Positions 11,900-23,679 of a stretch of 64,000 bases of DNA are shown in pieces. The notes beneath the pieces are model-generated. The model did not search any database. It saw only the letters and a program-made list of their open reading frames with translations, and had not been told where the DNA came from. A program made the translations under genes and the position numbers. The first letter of the stretch is position 1, and the number at the start of each line of letters is the position of its first letter. Origin of the DNA: Paramecium tetraurelia (lineage: Eukaryota > Ciliophora > Oligohymenophorea > Peniculida > Parameciidae); contig NW_001798958.1 of NCBI RefSeq assembly GCF_000165425.1, positions 246,409 to 310,408 on the forward strand, written 5' to 3'.

Positions 11900-12396
11900 T
11901 CATTTTCTTGCAGCTAAAGCTACTTAAGTTGCAATTCTATTTAAGTCTTACTGTCCTTCCTTGGTAACAATTCTTGATCCCTTCTTTAAAAGTGATTTAT
12001 TGTCTTTCTTCAAGACCTTAATTGATTCTAATTGTTAGAGCAAATATCTAATAACTTTTCCTGATCCTGATTCATGTTTTCCATTATCATTGACTGATCC
12101 AAACATATGTGTAAGATTTCCAACACCCTAAGTTAGGTATTTATGAATAAAGTACCCAATGACCTCTCACATAAATCTTTCTAGCAAGTGCTGCAGCTCT
12201 AACATACATCCAATCTTAGTCTATAGGTGAGATTTCTTTTCCAAGACCTGTTTTCACAATTGATGCCCATTCAGGGATTTTTATTTTATTATTTTTCTTT
12301 AAGTACTCTGCATATCCTCGAATGAAGTCTTAAGCGGGAACATCCTTTCATAAATTTAAGTATAAATACCTTCACAGTATAAAATGGTGCTGACAT
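11900..12396 (-). CDS. RPS19: ribosomal protein eS19 (RPS19)
   Basis: This is the small-subunit ribosomal protein eS19, needed for 18S rRNA maturation and 40S assembly. The start at 12396 gives MSAPFYTVK, then after a 25-nt intron DVPAQDFIRGYAEYLKKNNK. IKIPEWASIVKTGLGKEISP, DWMYVRAAALARKIYVRGHW and, after a 28-nt intron, GVGNLTHMFGSVNDNGKHES follow. The C-terminal part, with SRIVTKEGQQDLNRIATQVA, ends in LAARK and a TGA at 11900-11902. Length is about 147 residues, as expected for the family. All conserved blocks are present and in frame, so the gene is intact. Codon use is biased towards G/C-ending codons, as usual for ribosomal protein genes. Confidence 0.97.
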
Positions 12397-12955
12397 CCTA
12401 TGATAAAAAAATTAAATAAATATTTTTTTGAATATTTCTTAAGATTCTTTTAATTATTAAAAAGACCTTAATCCTATCTCTTAAGATAAAAGGTATAAGT
12501 AAAATTATTCAAAATATTTCTATGATTGTTCTTAATATGATATATATAAATAAATATAGTTTAGAAGGTGGAAAACGAAAGTAAACAGATATTTAAAAAC
12601 AAAGTTGGAATTGTTATAATCTGTCAAAAGTTCAAAATTTACTTTATTAGAAAAATTAGTTTATGATAATATGCACTAATTATAAAATAAGATTAAAATA
12701 TATGAATAAGATTTGTAAATGATAATATAAATTACTGGGAGGGCTCTAGTGAACAGATAAAGAGAAGTAGAATAATATGAAAATATTTTGGACTCATACT
12801 ATAAGGATGGATTTATATTTGATGATTAAAAGAGAAAGGAGATATTTAGGAAAGTTGAGAGATGGATATTTATATAATTAGATCGTAATTAATAATAATT
12901 AATTGTATATTATAAGCATTTGATCGATCCGTTTTTAAAACATTAATAAAAATAT
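12397..12955. other. intergenic region between divergent eS19 and trichocyst genes
   Basis: AT-rich region of about 560 bp that must contain the promoters of two divergent, probably strongly expressed genes. No TATA-like or other element stands out from the AT background, and no coding frame is convincing. Confidence 0.5.
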
Positions 12956-14146
12956 ATGCAAAAACTAGCCATCTTGACATTAGTTGTTGCCCTTGCAGCT
13001 TCCAAATTTGTTGATACTCACGCATCCTTGGCTCAGATTGATTCTGATCCATTTGGAAATGTTGTGTTGTCAGCTGTTAAGGCTCACATTCAAGCCCAAA
13101 CACCAGCCAACGAAGTTAATATGTTATTGAACGGTGTCGCCGCTGGATTTGTAATAAGATTAAAATGATCACGACCACGCTTTCGAACTTGACACAACTA
13201 CCAACAACAGAGTAAGAATATTTATAAAGAATATCTTAGATTGTCGAAGATTTGGAAAAGGAAATCTTATATCACTAAAATCAAATCTCATCTAACACTT
13301 AATTGAGAGATGACACAATTGAAGCTTTGGCTGTTTCTGAAGAAGACATCAGAGTCACAATTCAAGACATCGCAACAAATGAATAAACTTATGCTAGAGA
13401 AGAAGCCACAAGAAACTAATAACACGAAACCTTTGTTGCTAAGGTTGCTGCCATTGATGATGTTATTGATGCCATTGATGAAGCTAGCCAAATTAATTCA
13501 ACATTTGAGTTTAGGTGCTTCATTCGTCTAAGTCAAATCAAAATACGAAACAATTCACAAGAGACTTACAGACAACACATCCCATTCCCAACTCTTACAA
13601 GTATTCAGTTTCTCAATATCTTTCTTCTAGCCAGTCGTTGCTGCTCTTACAGAATTAGCCACTCACGGAGTTAACTAAAAGGCTTTAACCAAGATTGCTT
13701 AACTCTTGAGCGAAATCAGATAATAATTGGTCTCAGAAAAGGCTACTAAAACTGTAATCATTCAATCCAATAAATAAGGACGTCGAAGAAAGATAAGCTG
13801 CTCACTGGGCTGAATTCAGCGCTCATTTGAGTAACGAACACACCAGATTAGTCGAAAGAAAAGCCTAATTGGAAGTCTAAATCTAAGAATAAAAGGATAC
13901 TATTGAAGATGCTCAATCATGGATCGAATTCCACACCTTAGAATTGGAAAACAGTGAAGAAAGACTTGCTGGATAATAAGCATGGTATGCAGTCTAATCA
14001 GAAATCTATGAAACTCAAACTGCTGAAAGGTATCAATTTACACAAAAAAAAATAGAGAAGCTTAAAACGAAATCGTTGATAGACTCCAAGAACACATTAG
14101 CGAGAAATTATCAACCACCGCTCAATTCATCAGCAAGAGAAATTGA
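12956..14146 (+). CDS. trichocyst matrix protein, third copy
   Basis: The signal peptide starts at 12956 (MQKLAILTLVVALAASK). Helical Ala/Glu/Gln-rich sequence follows to a TGA at 14144-14146. Recognisable segments include NNRIVEDLEKEILYH, LIQHLSLGASFVQVKSKYET and NEIVDRLQEHISEKLSTT. Clear introns lie near 13212-13239, 13601-13630, 13752-13776 and 14030-14055. Two more frame changes can each be solved by GT..AG introns of 25 nt (about 13132-13156) or 22 nt (about 13461-13482), or else reflect one-base insertions. Those two candidate introns are unusually GC-rich and coding-like, so I leave the choice open. With them the protein is about 330 residues, in the family range. Confidence 0.83.
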
Positions 14147-14799
14147 TTCATTAAACAATACAATTATGGACAATTGTTCTATTATACATGTTATTTATAT
14201 TCTTTTCATATCCTTTCTCTCTATAAAGTTTTGCGTCTTCTTCTTATTTTGACCATTTTTATAGAAATTATTATTCTGTAAATTATATGTAGCAAAGCTT
14301 TTATAACGTCTATATTTGTTATACATTTAAATTGATTATATCTTCAGTTTGATATAGCAAAGAAAATAACCATAATTGCAATTTTAATAGATATATGTAA
14401 GAAAACTATGAGTTTATTCATTTTAAATTCATTTATGGTTATATAAAAATTATATCTTTATTTATAATTTTAATCGAGGCTATTGTTAATATTATGTTAA
14501 ACTGTCATAAGTTTTCCAAGAAGGAATTAAATTTAACCTTTTTTGTAAAATATTTAAGAATAGGTATAAATTATTCAATTTAACATAGTTGAATTGGAAA
14601 CCTTTCCATTAAAAAAATTTTTTTGACACAAGTATTCCCAATTGCCTCAAATTTTTCAACAATTTATATTAGTCGTTATAGGGATCAATTGAACATTTTA
14701 GATAGGACAATTATTTATAAAATTAATTTGTTTTTTCCAATTATTTTTTTAATTGTAATTCATTAATAGGAAGGATTGATGATTTTAATGTTTTATTTC
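14147..14799. other. AT-rich intergenic DNA, nothing recognised
   Basis: About 650 bp of very AT-rich sequence with short homopolymers. I find no long code-6 frame, RNA gene or repeat on either strand. Confidence 0.5.
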
Positions 14800-16280
14800 T
14801 GATAATCATTAACGATATGCTAAGCCAAATAATTGCTGCTAGATAATTAAATAAACTCAAAAAAATACTTAAAATTAGTTTATGCACTTTTTTCCCACTA
14901 AGGTGGAAGAGGAGCACTTGAATATGATGCTATGAATACTATCTAATTTGAATAGAATCAATCCGATTTCTCCATTCAAATCAAAATTTATTAAAAATAT
15001 ATCTTTAATTTACACTTTATTATTAACTAATTATATAATAAAAGAAGATGATCATAGTTCAAAAAAAAAGGAGGAGAATATTAAAATATTTTTGCCAATA
15101 AAATGATATTTATTATTAAGAGAAATAGAATTGTTATCATAAAAATAAAGCAAAAATTAAACAAAAAGATGAAATAGAAGAGGAATAAAAAAAAATTTTG
15201 ATCCTATTGATATATTATTAGTTAAATGTGGGTAATTATCTTCTCTTTGTTGGTTATTTTCGAAAAAATTTTGATAAAATAATTTAAGCAAAAATTGATT
15301 GATGATGATATTATTTAATTTGAATAATTTTCTTCTTTTACTCTATATTCATAGACTGAATCTTCATTAACATGAAGTCATTTCGTTGAGTTAGGATAAA
15401 ATTATTAGGTATTAAATTTCTTGTACAATGTATTAGAAATTACACAAATATGAAATTAGAGTACTCATTTAAAATATGTTTCTAATATTTATGAGATTGG
15501 AAGATAAAACTTAGTTCTTAATTATACAATTCTTTAATAAATAATATCAAAATGAATTAGAAATTTAATGAGCTAATTAATTTTATATATAATTACGTAT
15601 TATTATTGTATGAATTATTAATTGAGACTTAAAATAGTAAAACAGTGGAGTTTTTTAAAAATGGGATAACATTTCTGTTGCAACTTATTAGGTATCAGAA
15701 AATAGATTTGCAAAATGAGAAACCCTAGATTTTAAGTGTAATTTTAGATGCATTTAATTCTGCTAAACTTTTAAACAAACTAGCTTTGGATAAATTTTGA
15801 ATGCATTGATTTATGTTCAAAACATTTTACAGTAAATTCAAAATTAATAATAAGTATTTAATCGCCAAAACAAATATATAATTTATAGAATGTAATTAGA
15901 TTAATAGATAATTAATATAAATATGAGAGAAGACATTTGAAAGAGTAGTTAGATTTGAATTATTTGAGGTAACTGATGTATAATTACAAAAATTAGAATA
16001 CTACAAACAATTCCTAATCGACAAACTACAGTATTGTTAGTTGTATAATAGAATCATATATGAGTAAAGAAGTACAGGAAATTTTGGTTAAAGTATTAAA
16101 AATGAATATGATGAATCCATTTTGATGAAGCAATTGAAAAAATGACTATCAGTAAGAAAAGTTTTAGCATTTTGAAATAATACAAGAGTTAAAACACTTC
16201 ATCAAAGATTTCTAGAATCAAATAAGGAAATTTATGGGTTAAGTATCTTAATTCAGAAGTGTATTATAAAAGTTGTACAA
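14800..16280 (+). pseudogene. decayed or intron-rich coding region, family unknown
   Basis: Several code-6 stretches look coding but sit in different frames. They include VYALFSHQGGRGALEYDAMN (about 14885-14940), FEKILIKQFKQKLIDDDIIQ (about 15260-15320), LHKYEIRVLIQNMFLIFMRL (about 15440-15500), TVEFFKNGITFLLQLIRYQK (about 15645-15705) and YSIVSCIIESYMSKEVQEIL (about 16030-16090). Some frame changes might be introns but several are not explained by any GT..AG pair of normal size, and there are internal TGAs. The leucine-rich helical pieces distantly recall the RIH-associated region of IP3/ryanodine-type calcium channels, but I cannot establish this. Best read as a large gene in decay just upstream of the intact PEPCK gene. 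Confidence 0.4.
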
Positions 16281-16329
16281 TATTAAGTGATAAATCTAAT
16301 ATTAAAAATATCTTTTTAAACATAAAGTA

Positions 16330-18118
16330 ATGTTGCATCATTTGTGGAGATATACGTATAATACTAGCAAGGCCCTTTCTTTGGAATAGTTGACAAGATG
16401 GGGATTACATAATACATAAGTTGTTAGAAATGCCAGTACTCCAGAATTGTATGAAATTGCTGCCATGGATCCATTGTCTCCAGATCCAGAAACAAGACCA
16501 GGCTCTATTTCTAGCACAGGAGCCATGGTAGCCTACTCTGGAAGAAGAACAGGGTAAAGAATTGAAAATAATTGTTTAGTCGATCTCCAACAGATAAGAG
16601 AGTTGTATTTGATGAATAAACTGAACACGAAATATGGTGGGGTAGTGTCAATATTCCAATTCCCAAGAAGTCTCATAATCTTTTGGAATAGGTTGCCCTT
16701 TAATTTTTTGGAAACACGAGGCCAAGAGTAAATTTATTATATAAATTTTTTAGTTATTTGTTGTTGATGGATATGCCGGGTGGGATCCTCACAGCAGACT
16801 TAGAATTAGAGTATTTTGCACAAGAGCATATCATGCTTTGTTTATGTAAAATATGCTTATCAAACCAACAAATGAGGAATTAAAGAAAGATTTCAGCGAT
16901 GATGTTGATTTTCATATTTTCAATGCTGGACCAATGTCTGCTCCAAAATTAGTTGAAGGAGTTGGATCAGAAACATGCGTCTCTGTCAATCTCACAGATA
17001 AAAAGATGGTAATTTTAGGTACACAATATGCTGGTGAAATGAAAAAGGGAGTATTCGGAGTTACACATTATATGTTCCCGAAATAGGGAATCCTTACACT
17101 TCATAGTTCAGCTAATGAGGGAGTTAATGGAGATGTAACATTACTTTTTGGTTTGAGTGGAACTGGTAAAACCACTTTAAGTGCAGATCCAAAGAGAAGA
17201 TTAATTGGGGATGATGAACATGCATGGTCTGAAAATGGTATTTTCAATATTGAAGGTGGTTGTTATGCTAAATGCGTAGATCTAAGTTAAGAAAAGGAAC
17301 CAGAAATTTTTAATGCTATAAAGTAATTATTATATTTAATAAAGATTCGGATCAGTCTTAGAGAATGTTGAATTCTTGTCTAAAGACTCTAGAGTAGTAG
17401 ATTATCATAACATTTCTATTACAGAAAATACAAGAGTCAGTTATCCTTTGGATTTCATTCCAGGAGCTAAGGATCCAGCTGTTGGAAGTCATCCTAAAAA
17501 CATTCTATTCCTCACATGTGATGCTTATGGTGTATTACCACCTGTTTCATTATTGACACCTGAATAGGCTATGTATCATTTCATTTCTGGATACACAGCC
17601 AAAGTATTTAATTCATTTTCACATTTATTTAGGTTGCTGGTACAGAAATGGGAGTCAAAGAGCCAGTTGCAACTTTTTCAGCCTGTTTTGGTGAAGCATT
17701 CTTACCATTGCATCCAACTCTCTACGCAACTATGCTAGCTGAAAAAATGAAGTAACATGGAACCAAGTGCTGGTTAGTTAATACTGGTTGGTCAGGTGGC
17801 AAATATGGTATTGGCAAGAGAATGTCCCTTAAATATACAAGATCGATTATAGATGCTATTCATACTGGTGAATTAGTGAATGGTGAATTTGAAAAATTCG
17901 AGATATTCAATTTATAAATCCCCAAAAAGGCCACTGGTGTACCTGAAACCATCCTTCATCCTAAAAATACTTGGATGTAAGTTCTTCATTTATTTTATAG
18001 TAATAAGAGTGAATTTGAAAGAACTTTAAGAAATTTAGCTAATAAATTCTAAAAGAATTTCTAAAAATATGCTGATAAGGCCACCCCAGAAATCATTAAT
18101 GCTGGACCATAAGTGTGA
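16330..18118 (+). CDS. PCK1: phosphoenolpyruvate carboxykinase (ATP)
   Basis: This catalyses oxaloacetate + ATP to phosphoenolpyruvate + ADP + CO2, the entry step of gluconeogenesis. It is the ATP type found in bacteria, yeasts, plants and protists. Near the N-terminus is [16 protein letters not shown]. Further on are [19 protein letters not shown], the kinase-1a P-loop [15 protein letters not shown], the metal-binding GDDEHAW, the segment [16 protein letters not shown] and [20 protein letters not shown]. Five introns of 22-29 nt, the first at about 16553-16578, are needed. Removing them gives one frame of about 550 residues, the family length. The first ~60 residues before the catalytic core could be a mitochondrial or leader region. 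All catalytic motifs are intact. A standard-code ORF on the opposite strand near its 5' end is only a shadow. Confidence 0.97.
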
Positions 18119-19502
18119 TAATGTAAAAATTATTATAAAATAAAATAAAATCAAATTTGATTCTCTACTTACAAAACTAATTTTTTTTAATTCAAACTCA
18201 AATATAATAAATTAACCTTTGATATTTCATTTATTATATTTATACATTAGGATTTATATGTACAAAACGAACATTAATATTAAAACCTTGTTTAAATTTA
18301 AATTGTATCCTAAAGTAATCTGAGTCATTTTAAAAAAAATTAAATTAAGAATACCAATTGATTAATATAATAATGAAACTCACGATATGAAAGCAGCTGA
18401 AAAAGGCACTTATTAAGGAAAATATTTTAAAATTAAAGAACAAATGGAAAATGAGTTAAATAATGAATCAAAATAACTATGTTTTTAAACATCAAAAATA
18501 AATATAAAACAAAATAAAGTAATGAATAATTTTCAATTAAAATAATAATTAATAATTTGTGTTTTAAACAAATCATTTCATATTTATTTACTTATGCTTA
18601 GATTTTTGAATCGAATTGCTAGGATCAGGTTTTTTTTTCAGATTTTAAATTTTAGTTATTTTCTTTTTGAGATTAGTCTACATTTTAGATACATTATTAT
18701 TGCTATATTTATAAATTTTATATATTTTTAGCAATTAGGTTAATTAACCTGATACAGGGTTGAAAAAGTCTTCATTACAATAGATTTTACCCAAAAAGTT
18801 AAGTTTTTATATATTAAAGTAAGATTTTAAGCTAAGAGTATAAACTTTTACACTGATTAAATCACAAAGTAAATCGGAACGCCCAGTCAATTAGGTAGTA
18901 ATTTTACCCTATCGTTCTCTACGAAGTCAAGATAATATATTTTATGGGATTTGTAAAAAATTTAAGTTCAATTGATACAATCCCAATTGAACACCAATTG
19001 ATTTTAATAAGTTCTTAAAATTACTTGATAGGTCTCACTCTATCTAGAGATATAACGTCTTGAAATAAACTTTGAAGTAATCCAATATAATTTACTGATA
19101 TAACATTAATTATTGGAATGTATTTCATAAATCAAATACTGTATTGACTAATTTGGGTTGATCTACTTACTGAAATAATAATCAATGAAATATTGATATT
19201 CATTTAGTAAATTTGAACATAAAAAAACCCAATATTTTTCTTTCTATTCAAAATTAGTCAATTTATTCATAGATATAATTATTTAGAACCCTCAATTTTG
19301 AATGAAATTAGCCTCATTAATAGAGAAAAAAATAATTAATAATATATTTCGAATTTTATTTTATTTTTTTGATATTTATGGAATCAATTATTATACAATA
19401 GAAATTTATTTCGTAAAAGAAGAAAATCATTTTAAAAGACAACTTAAAATATGTAAAAGTGATTGAGAAAGATCATAATAAACTTTAAGTTATAATTGAT
19501 GT
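18119..19502. other. long AT-rich gap with one doubtful short frame
   Basis: About 1.4 kb without a convincing gene. A code-6 frame starts at ATG 18386 (MKAAEKGTYQGKYFKIKEQM) and stays open to about 18750, but after roughly 45 residues it becomes Phe/Ile-rich as expected for chance AT-rich DNA. It may be a small gene with an unresolved intron or a relic. Around 18870-18930 base composition is locally higher in GC, with a weak inverted repeat (GGTA..TACC), which could hint at a small RNA; I cannot assign it. Confidence 0.35.
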
Positions 19503-20529
19503 ATGATGGATTTAGAAATAGGTTAGAATTTATGCGGCAAAGTTGATAAAATTATTGAGACATATGAAAATGATTTTATGATTGCATATAAAGAACAAAA
19601 GACTGAAATATAAAAGGAATTAAATGCTATGAAAGAAATATTGATTCAATACCTATTAAATTCTGATACTCTTTCTACAGAACTATTAAGAACTATAGAG
19701 GAATTAAGGTTAAATTGAAAATCATATTAGAGGAAAATAATATTATGAAGGCTTTGTAATAGATATTGATTTAGTATAAAGAGTTTAGATTCTAAAATAG
19801 AAAATAAAGCTTTAAAAATTTAAACTTCTTTTTATTTATATTAGAAGAGTGAAGAATAAAAGAGATTAAAAAGTATTCTAGATTTTTTTCTGGTGTGATT
19901 ATCAAAAGGTCAAGGTTAATTTTACTTTCAATTAATAAAGATAATTTGTAAATCATATACTTTTATATTCATGATCAAATTTTGATGGTGAAATGAAATT
20001 CTCTTCATCTACTCACACTCACAAAAGTAAAAGATAATTATTAAAACTATAGATTGGAGGTGAGGAATTCTTAGAAGAATTAACTTATTATAATTAATTG
20101 GAATTGTCTACATCTTCAAAATCGAATGAGAAATGGAAAATGGATGCTGATGAGGCCACTATATAATTTCATGATTTCAAAAAAATTTAAGTTTAAAAAC
20201 ATAACGTAATATTATATAATTTTTATAGCAATTTTAATAACTTCCCTCATAAAGTTGCAAGATAAAGAAATTATTCCTAAGAATACTTAAGTACAATAAA
20301 TAATTTCATATTGAATTACTTTCCATACCACAAACTTAAGATTATTTAAATTCTAAAGATATTTTCCAATCATTTTTTTTTTTCTAAGTACATTTTGATA
20401 GAAAAAACTCCTAGCTTAAATAAAAGCAAAATTACATCATCCATAATTGGTCAAATAACAGGTATTTATCAAATTTCTAATTAATTAGATTTAAGAAATT
20501 CTAGGAATAATTAATGTTCTATGAGGTGA
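19503..20529 (+). CDS. hypothetical helical protein
   Basis: A code-6 gene starts at ATG 19503 (MMDLEIGQNLCGKVDKIIET) and runs through a helical, Lys/Glu-rich region containing AMKEILIQYLLNSDTLS. A 22-nt intron near 19711 follows. A second solid coding block begins near 19980 (FSSSTHTHKSKRQLLKLQIG). After further introns (about 20206-20228, 20387-20413 and 20461-20487) it ends as SKITSSIIGQIT plus a short tail at a TGA, 20527-20529. The exon link between about 19850 and 19980 is not resolved, so this could be two adjacent genes, the second starting at ATG 19993. No domain is recognised. The many TAA/TAG codons in frame support real coding. Confidence 0.55.
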
Positions 20530-20764
20530 TACTGAAAATAAATTGCTATTTGTCTTGATAAACGAAAGAAAGAATTCGAAAACCAAATTAATCTATTGCA
20601 TCTTTTTTAAAAAAAACTCTTATAAAATAGAAACTCTATAAAAAAAAAAATCAATCTAATCTTTTTTAATTATATGTTTACTAGCCTAAAAATATTTGAA
20701 AAGTAGGATTAAGGATTAAATAGGCTTAATATACTATATATCAATCCTAAGAAAATTGATAAAA

Positions 20765-21570
20765 TCAAATAGTTTCATTTAACATGCTTTCCATCAATTA
20801 TTTCAAATGATCAATCGTCATTTCATTATTACAGTTATAAGAGTGTATAACATTATTTACAAGATCTTAATGTAAAAGCTATTTCTTTTTGGATTAACTA
20901 AGCACTCTTTTTTAGTTTGATTTTGATTGTCTGGCTTTAGAATTTTTCATTCTAGGATTCCATTTCATCACCTTCTTTTGGTCTTCATCATCACTACCCT
21001 CCTAGTGAGGTTTTTGTTCTTCATTATTCTATAATTCCTCTTACAATTTTTATGATTGAACTTAACTTTCATCTTTTTGCTATTTAACACTATTGTTTTC
21101 TTCATTTCCCACATTGATGCCTTTATTTCGATCCTCATTTATGTTGTTTATTGATTAAATAGGTTAAGGCTTCAATTCTTAATAAATCTCCTATTATAAT
21201 AAATTTTATATTATTTAAACTTACTAATAACCTTTTTATAGAGAATTTAAACTAGAGACTTCAATTTCTTAACTTCTTTCCTTTTCTTATAATATTCTTT
21301 TAAGCATGTTTTATTCTTTAAATTTCGTATTATCTATTTTGTGTTATTATTAATTTTATTCTTCCTTCCTCATTAAATTCCATTTATGAAGTGATTTTTA
21401 ATATACTTCTTATTGATCTAAATCACCAGATTACTGCAATTTATCATTTACATAAAATAGAAACTTAAGCGCCTTTTAAATTGTAATCAATTTTATTATA
21501 CTTCTTTGCAAGTTGATATTCTTTATTTTGAATTTTAATCTTGCTCTTCATAATTCAATTTATCTTGCAT
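20765..21570 (-). CDS. hypothetical charged, Gln-rich protein
   Basis: Starts at ATG 21570 (MQDKLNYEEQDQNSKQRIST). A 29-nt intron follows near 21500, then a Lys/Glu/Gln-rich region. A second intron of about 41 nt near 21210, long for this window, is needed to reach the acidic and polar C-terminal half (EDRNKGINVGNEENNS). A basic patch follows (KWNPRMKNSKARQSKSNQKR), then a short helical end (IDHLKQLMESMLNETI) and a TGA at 20765-20767. Length is about 245 residues. The sequence suggests a disordered protein with a possible nuclear localisation patch. I do not recognise it. Confidence 0.65.
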
Positions 21571-21703
21571 ATGAAAAAATAATTAAATTATTATTAATTA
21601 CAAAATTACAGAAGAATTCAACAATTTTAAGTTCGGAATTTTTGTTGTGTGAAGTAATAACCCAATACTACTATTTATATATAGACTAATAAATTTAGTA
21701 TTT

Positions 21704-21972
21704 TCATTAACTTTCAATCGCAAATAGATTGATTTTTGGTTTGAGTTTGAGATACCTCTTTACATAGTTGACCTTAGGGCAATTATGTAAAATTTCTTAG
21801 ATACCACATCATATTTTAGTTTTTCTTTCTATAATTTTTTTATTTATAATCAAATTATGAAAGTATGCATCCTACCTTTACTTTAGAAAGTTAGTGTGGA
21901 ACATAAACTTCTTCGGTTTCATTGATCCTCTTGAGTTTTTTCTTTAAATTAACTTGAATTATATACATACAT
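21704..21972 (-). CDS. small hypothetical basic protein
   Basis: A short gene just downstream of the ZMYND12-like gene on the same strand. ATG at 21972, then a 25-nt intron, gives RINETEEVYVPHQLSKVK. After an intron of about 47 nt and another of 32 nt it continues as NYVKRYLKLKPKINLFAIES to a TGA at 21704-21706. The result is about 59 residues, strongly basic. The 47-nt intron is longer than usual, so the model may be wrong in the middle. It might alternatively be a relic. No family is recognised. Confidence 0.4.
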
Positions 21973-22017
21973 TTGTTTTTCTTTAACAAGTTTTATATTA
22001 ATATAAATTATTAATAA

Positions 22018-23081
22018 TCAATAATCTCTTTCCCTTTATTTAATGATTTCTTAAATTTCTGTCACCTTCTTTGTTTTTTTATGATTTTCGCCATATTGCA
22101 TAAGAAATTCTTGATAAGCCAATCCCATATAATGTCTATACTGTGCTTCGTTGTTTAACCTTTTGTATACAAAGGCTTAGGCCTACAAATTTTAAGTGAT
22201 AGGGATAATATATAATTTGATATTATTGTCATCGATGTGCTTTCGGAAATATTCTGAATATAAATTAGTAATAAACCTTCAATTTATTTTAGGACTTGCA
22301 AAGCCTCTTTAAAAATTACTTCCTCTGGAAGATTTTCGCTTGAAGGAGTGCCATATTGATAAAATCTCTTTAAATATTTATACCAACATTATGAAGTCTA
22401 GATAATAGGAGCGTGAAATTACTTTTGCATAAAATTATTCCGCCTCTGAGATTTATTTCTTTTATTGGAATATTTATCCCATATAATAGTAATTCAGACT
22501 TGTTTGTGGATTTTCTGGATCAGAACTGCAAGAATCTGTATAAATCTAATCAATATTTAAAGAAAAATGTACTCCTATGGTTAATTCTGCCAATGCTTTT
22601 TTGTAATCCTTCTAAGCAAAATAGAGTTTTGAAAATATTTTATGCAACTGACCATTATACTCTGCATTTTCTTTTTCTGATATATCTTAGCCCATTTTGT
22701 TGCCATCTTCGCTTCCTTTTTCTTTTGGTTTATTGTATTGATACAAATTCCAGTAAGCAGCTTGAAGAAATTCTTCGGCCTTTTTCAATTTGCTTTCAGC
22801 TATATATGCTTCTGCCTAAATAAATAAACCAGGAAGAAGAAGAACACTATTTTCACCTCCCAAAATCTCTTTATACTCAATCATGGCTTTATGAACTTCT
22901 TCTGTGGCCTTTGTTATTGAATTAAAGTTACATTGAGCCTATTTTCTAGAATTGCTTAACGAGCCTATTCAACAATTTTTTTAAGAGTCTCCTTTGCATC
23001 CTCCTTACTTTTTTGTGTCTTATTTTTATCCTTCTCTTTTTCTGGGATTTGGGATTCCTTTAATTTTTAGGAGGAATTCAT
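22018..23081 (-). CDS. ZMYND12-like TPR protein
   Basis: This resembles the TPR part of ZMYND12, a protein tied to ciliary/flagellar inner dynein arms through TTC29. The N-terminal MYND zinc finger of animal ZMYND12 is absent. After a charged leader (MNSSQKLKESQIPEKEKDKN) and a 23-nt intron near 22925, the chain contains EYKEILGGENSVLLLPGLFI, AEAYIAESKLKKAEEFLQAA, IFSKLYFAQKDYKKALAELT, NYYYMGQIFQQKKQISEAEQ and NNEAQYRHYMGLAYQEFL. These alternating helix pairs are typical TPRs. Several introns of 23-27 nt are needed. The gene ends with a TGA at 22018-22020. The assignment rests on memory of the human sequence layout, so treat the orthology as probable rather than proved. Confidence 0.7.
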
Positions 23082-23679
23082 ATTAATTATATATGTTAAA
23101 TATAATAAAAGTTAAGAGTTTCAAAATATCACTAAAATACAAATAGAAACTCTGATAGTGTTCCCCTCCGTATAAATCTCATTATTAAAATAATTATTCG
23201 TGTATACACTAAAACAAATGCGTTTCTGTAAAATAATTTCTACATTTCTAATCTTTCTAAGAATTAAAAATATTTTAAACCCCTATAGATTTTTATTATT
23301 TTGTATTATATTAAAGACAGCAGTAAAAATAATATCTGATTTAAAGTTGATTTAGATTTCTAGGTAGATTGGCTTTAAAACTAAAAGGATTATGTAACGT
23401 AAAAAGTTCATTTAAATGTAAGTAAATATTTAAATATGATTAAATCTAAATAAATGAAAAATTAATTCCAAAAACAGTCTTAATAATGAATAAGTAAAGT
23501 GGATGATTTAACTCTTTATAAAAAGTAATAACAAACTAATCAATCAAGGAACTGCCTATATTTTGTTAAACTCAAACAATGTTGCTTTTAAAGATTTATT
23601 TGAAAAGTAAAAGAAAAGTAATATTAAATTATATAAATTCTAGTTTTTTGATTGTTCTGATAAATTTGGATGTGGGCTT
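23082..23679. other. AT-rich stretch with weak coding traces upstream of the IQCH relic
   Basis: Contains a few short code-6 frames, such as VDLDFQVDWLQNQKDYV near 23350 and VDDLTLYKKQQQTNQSRN near 23500, in changing frames. These may be the eroded 5' part of the IQCH-like pseudogene that follows. No intact gene is visible. Confidence 0.35.

Noticed and set aside
16338-16526. Minus-strand ORF over the PEPCK 5' end
   Set aside because: It is a shadow of the PEPCK frame, which shows strong family similarity on the plus strand.
18870-18930. tRNA or small RNA gene
   Set aside because: Slightly higher GC and a weak inverted repeat, but no cloverleaf, no T-loop sequence and no snoRNA box pair could be found.
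22895-22930. One-base deletion in the ZMYND12-like gene
   Set aside because: A 23-nt intron gives a clean join between the leader and the first TPR helix.
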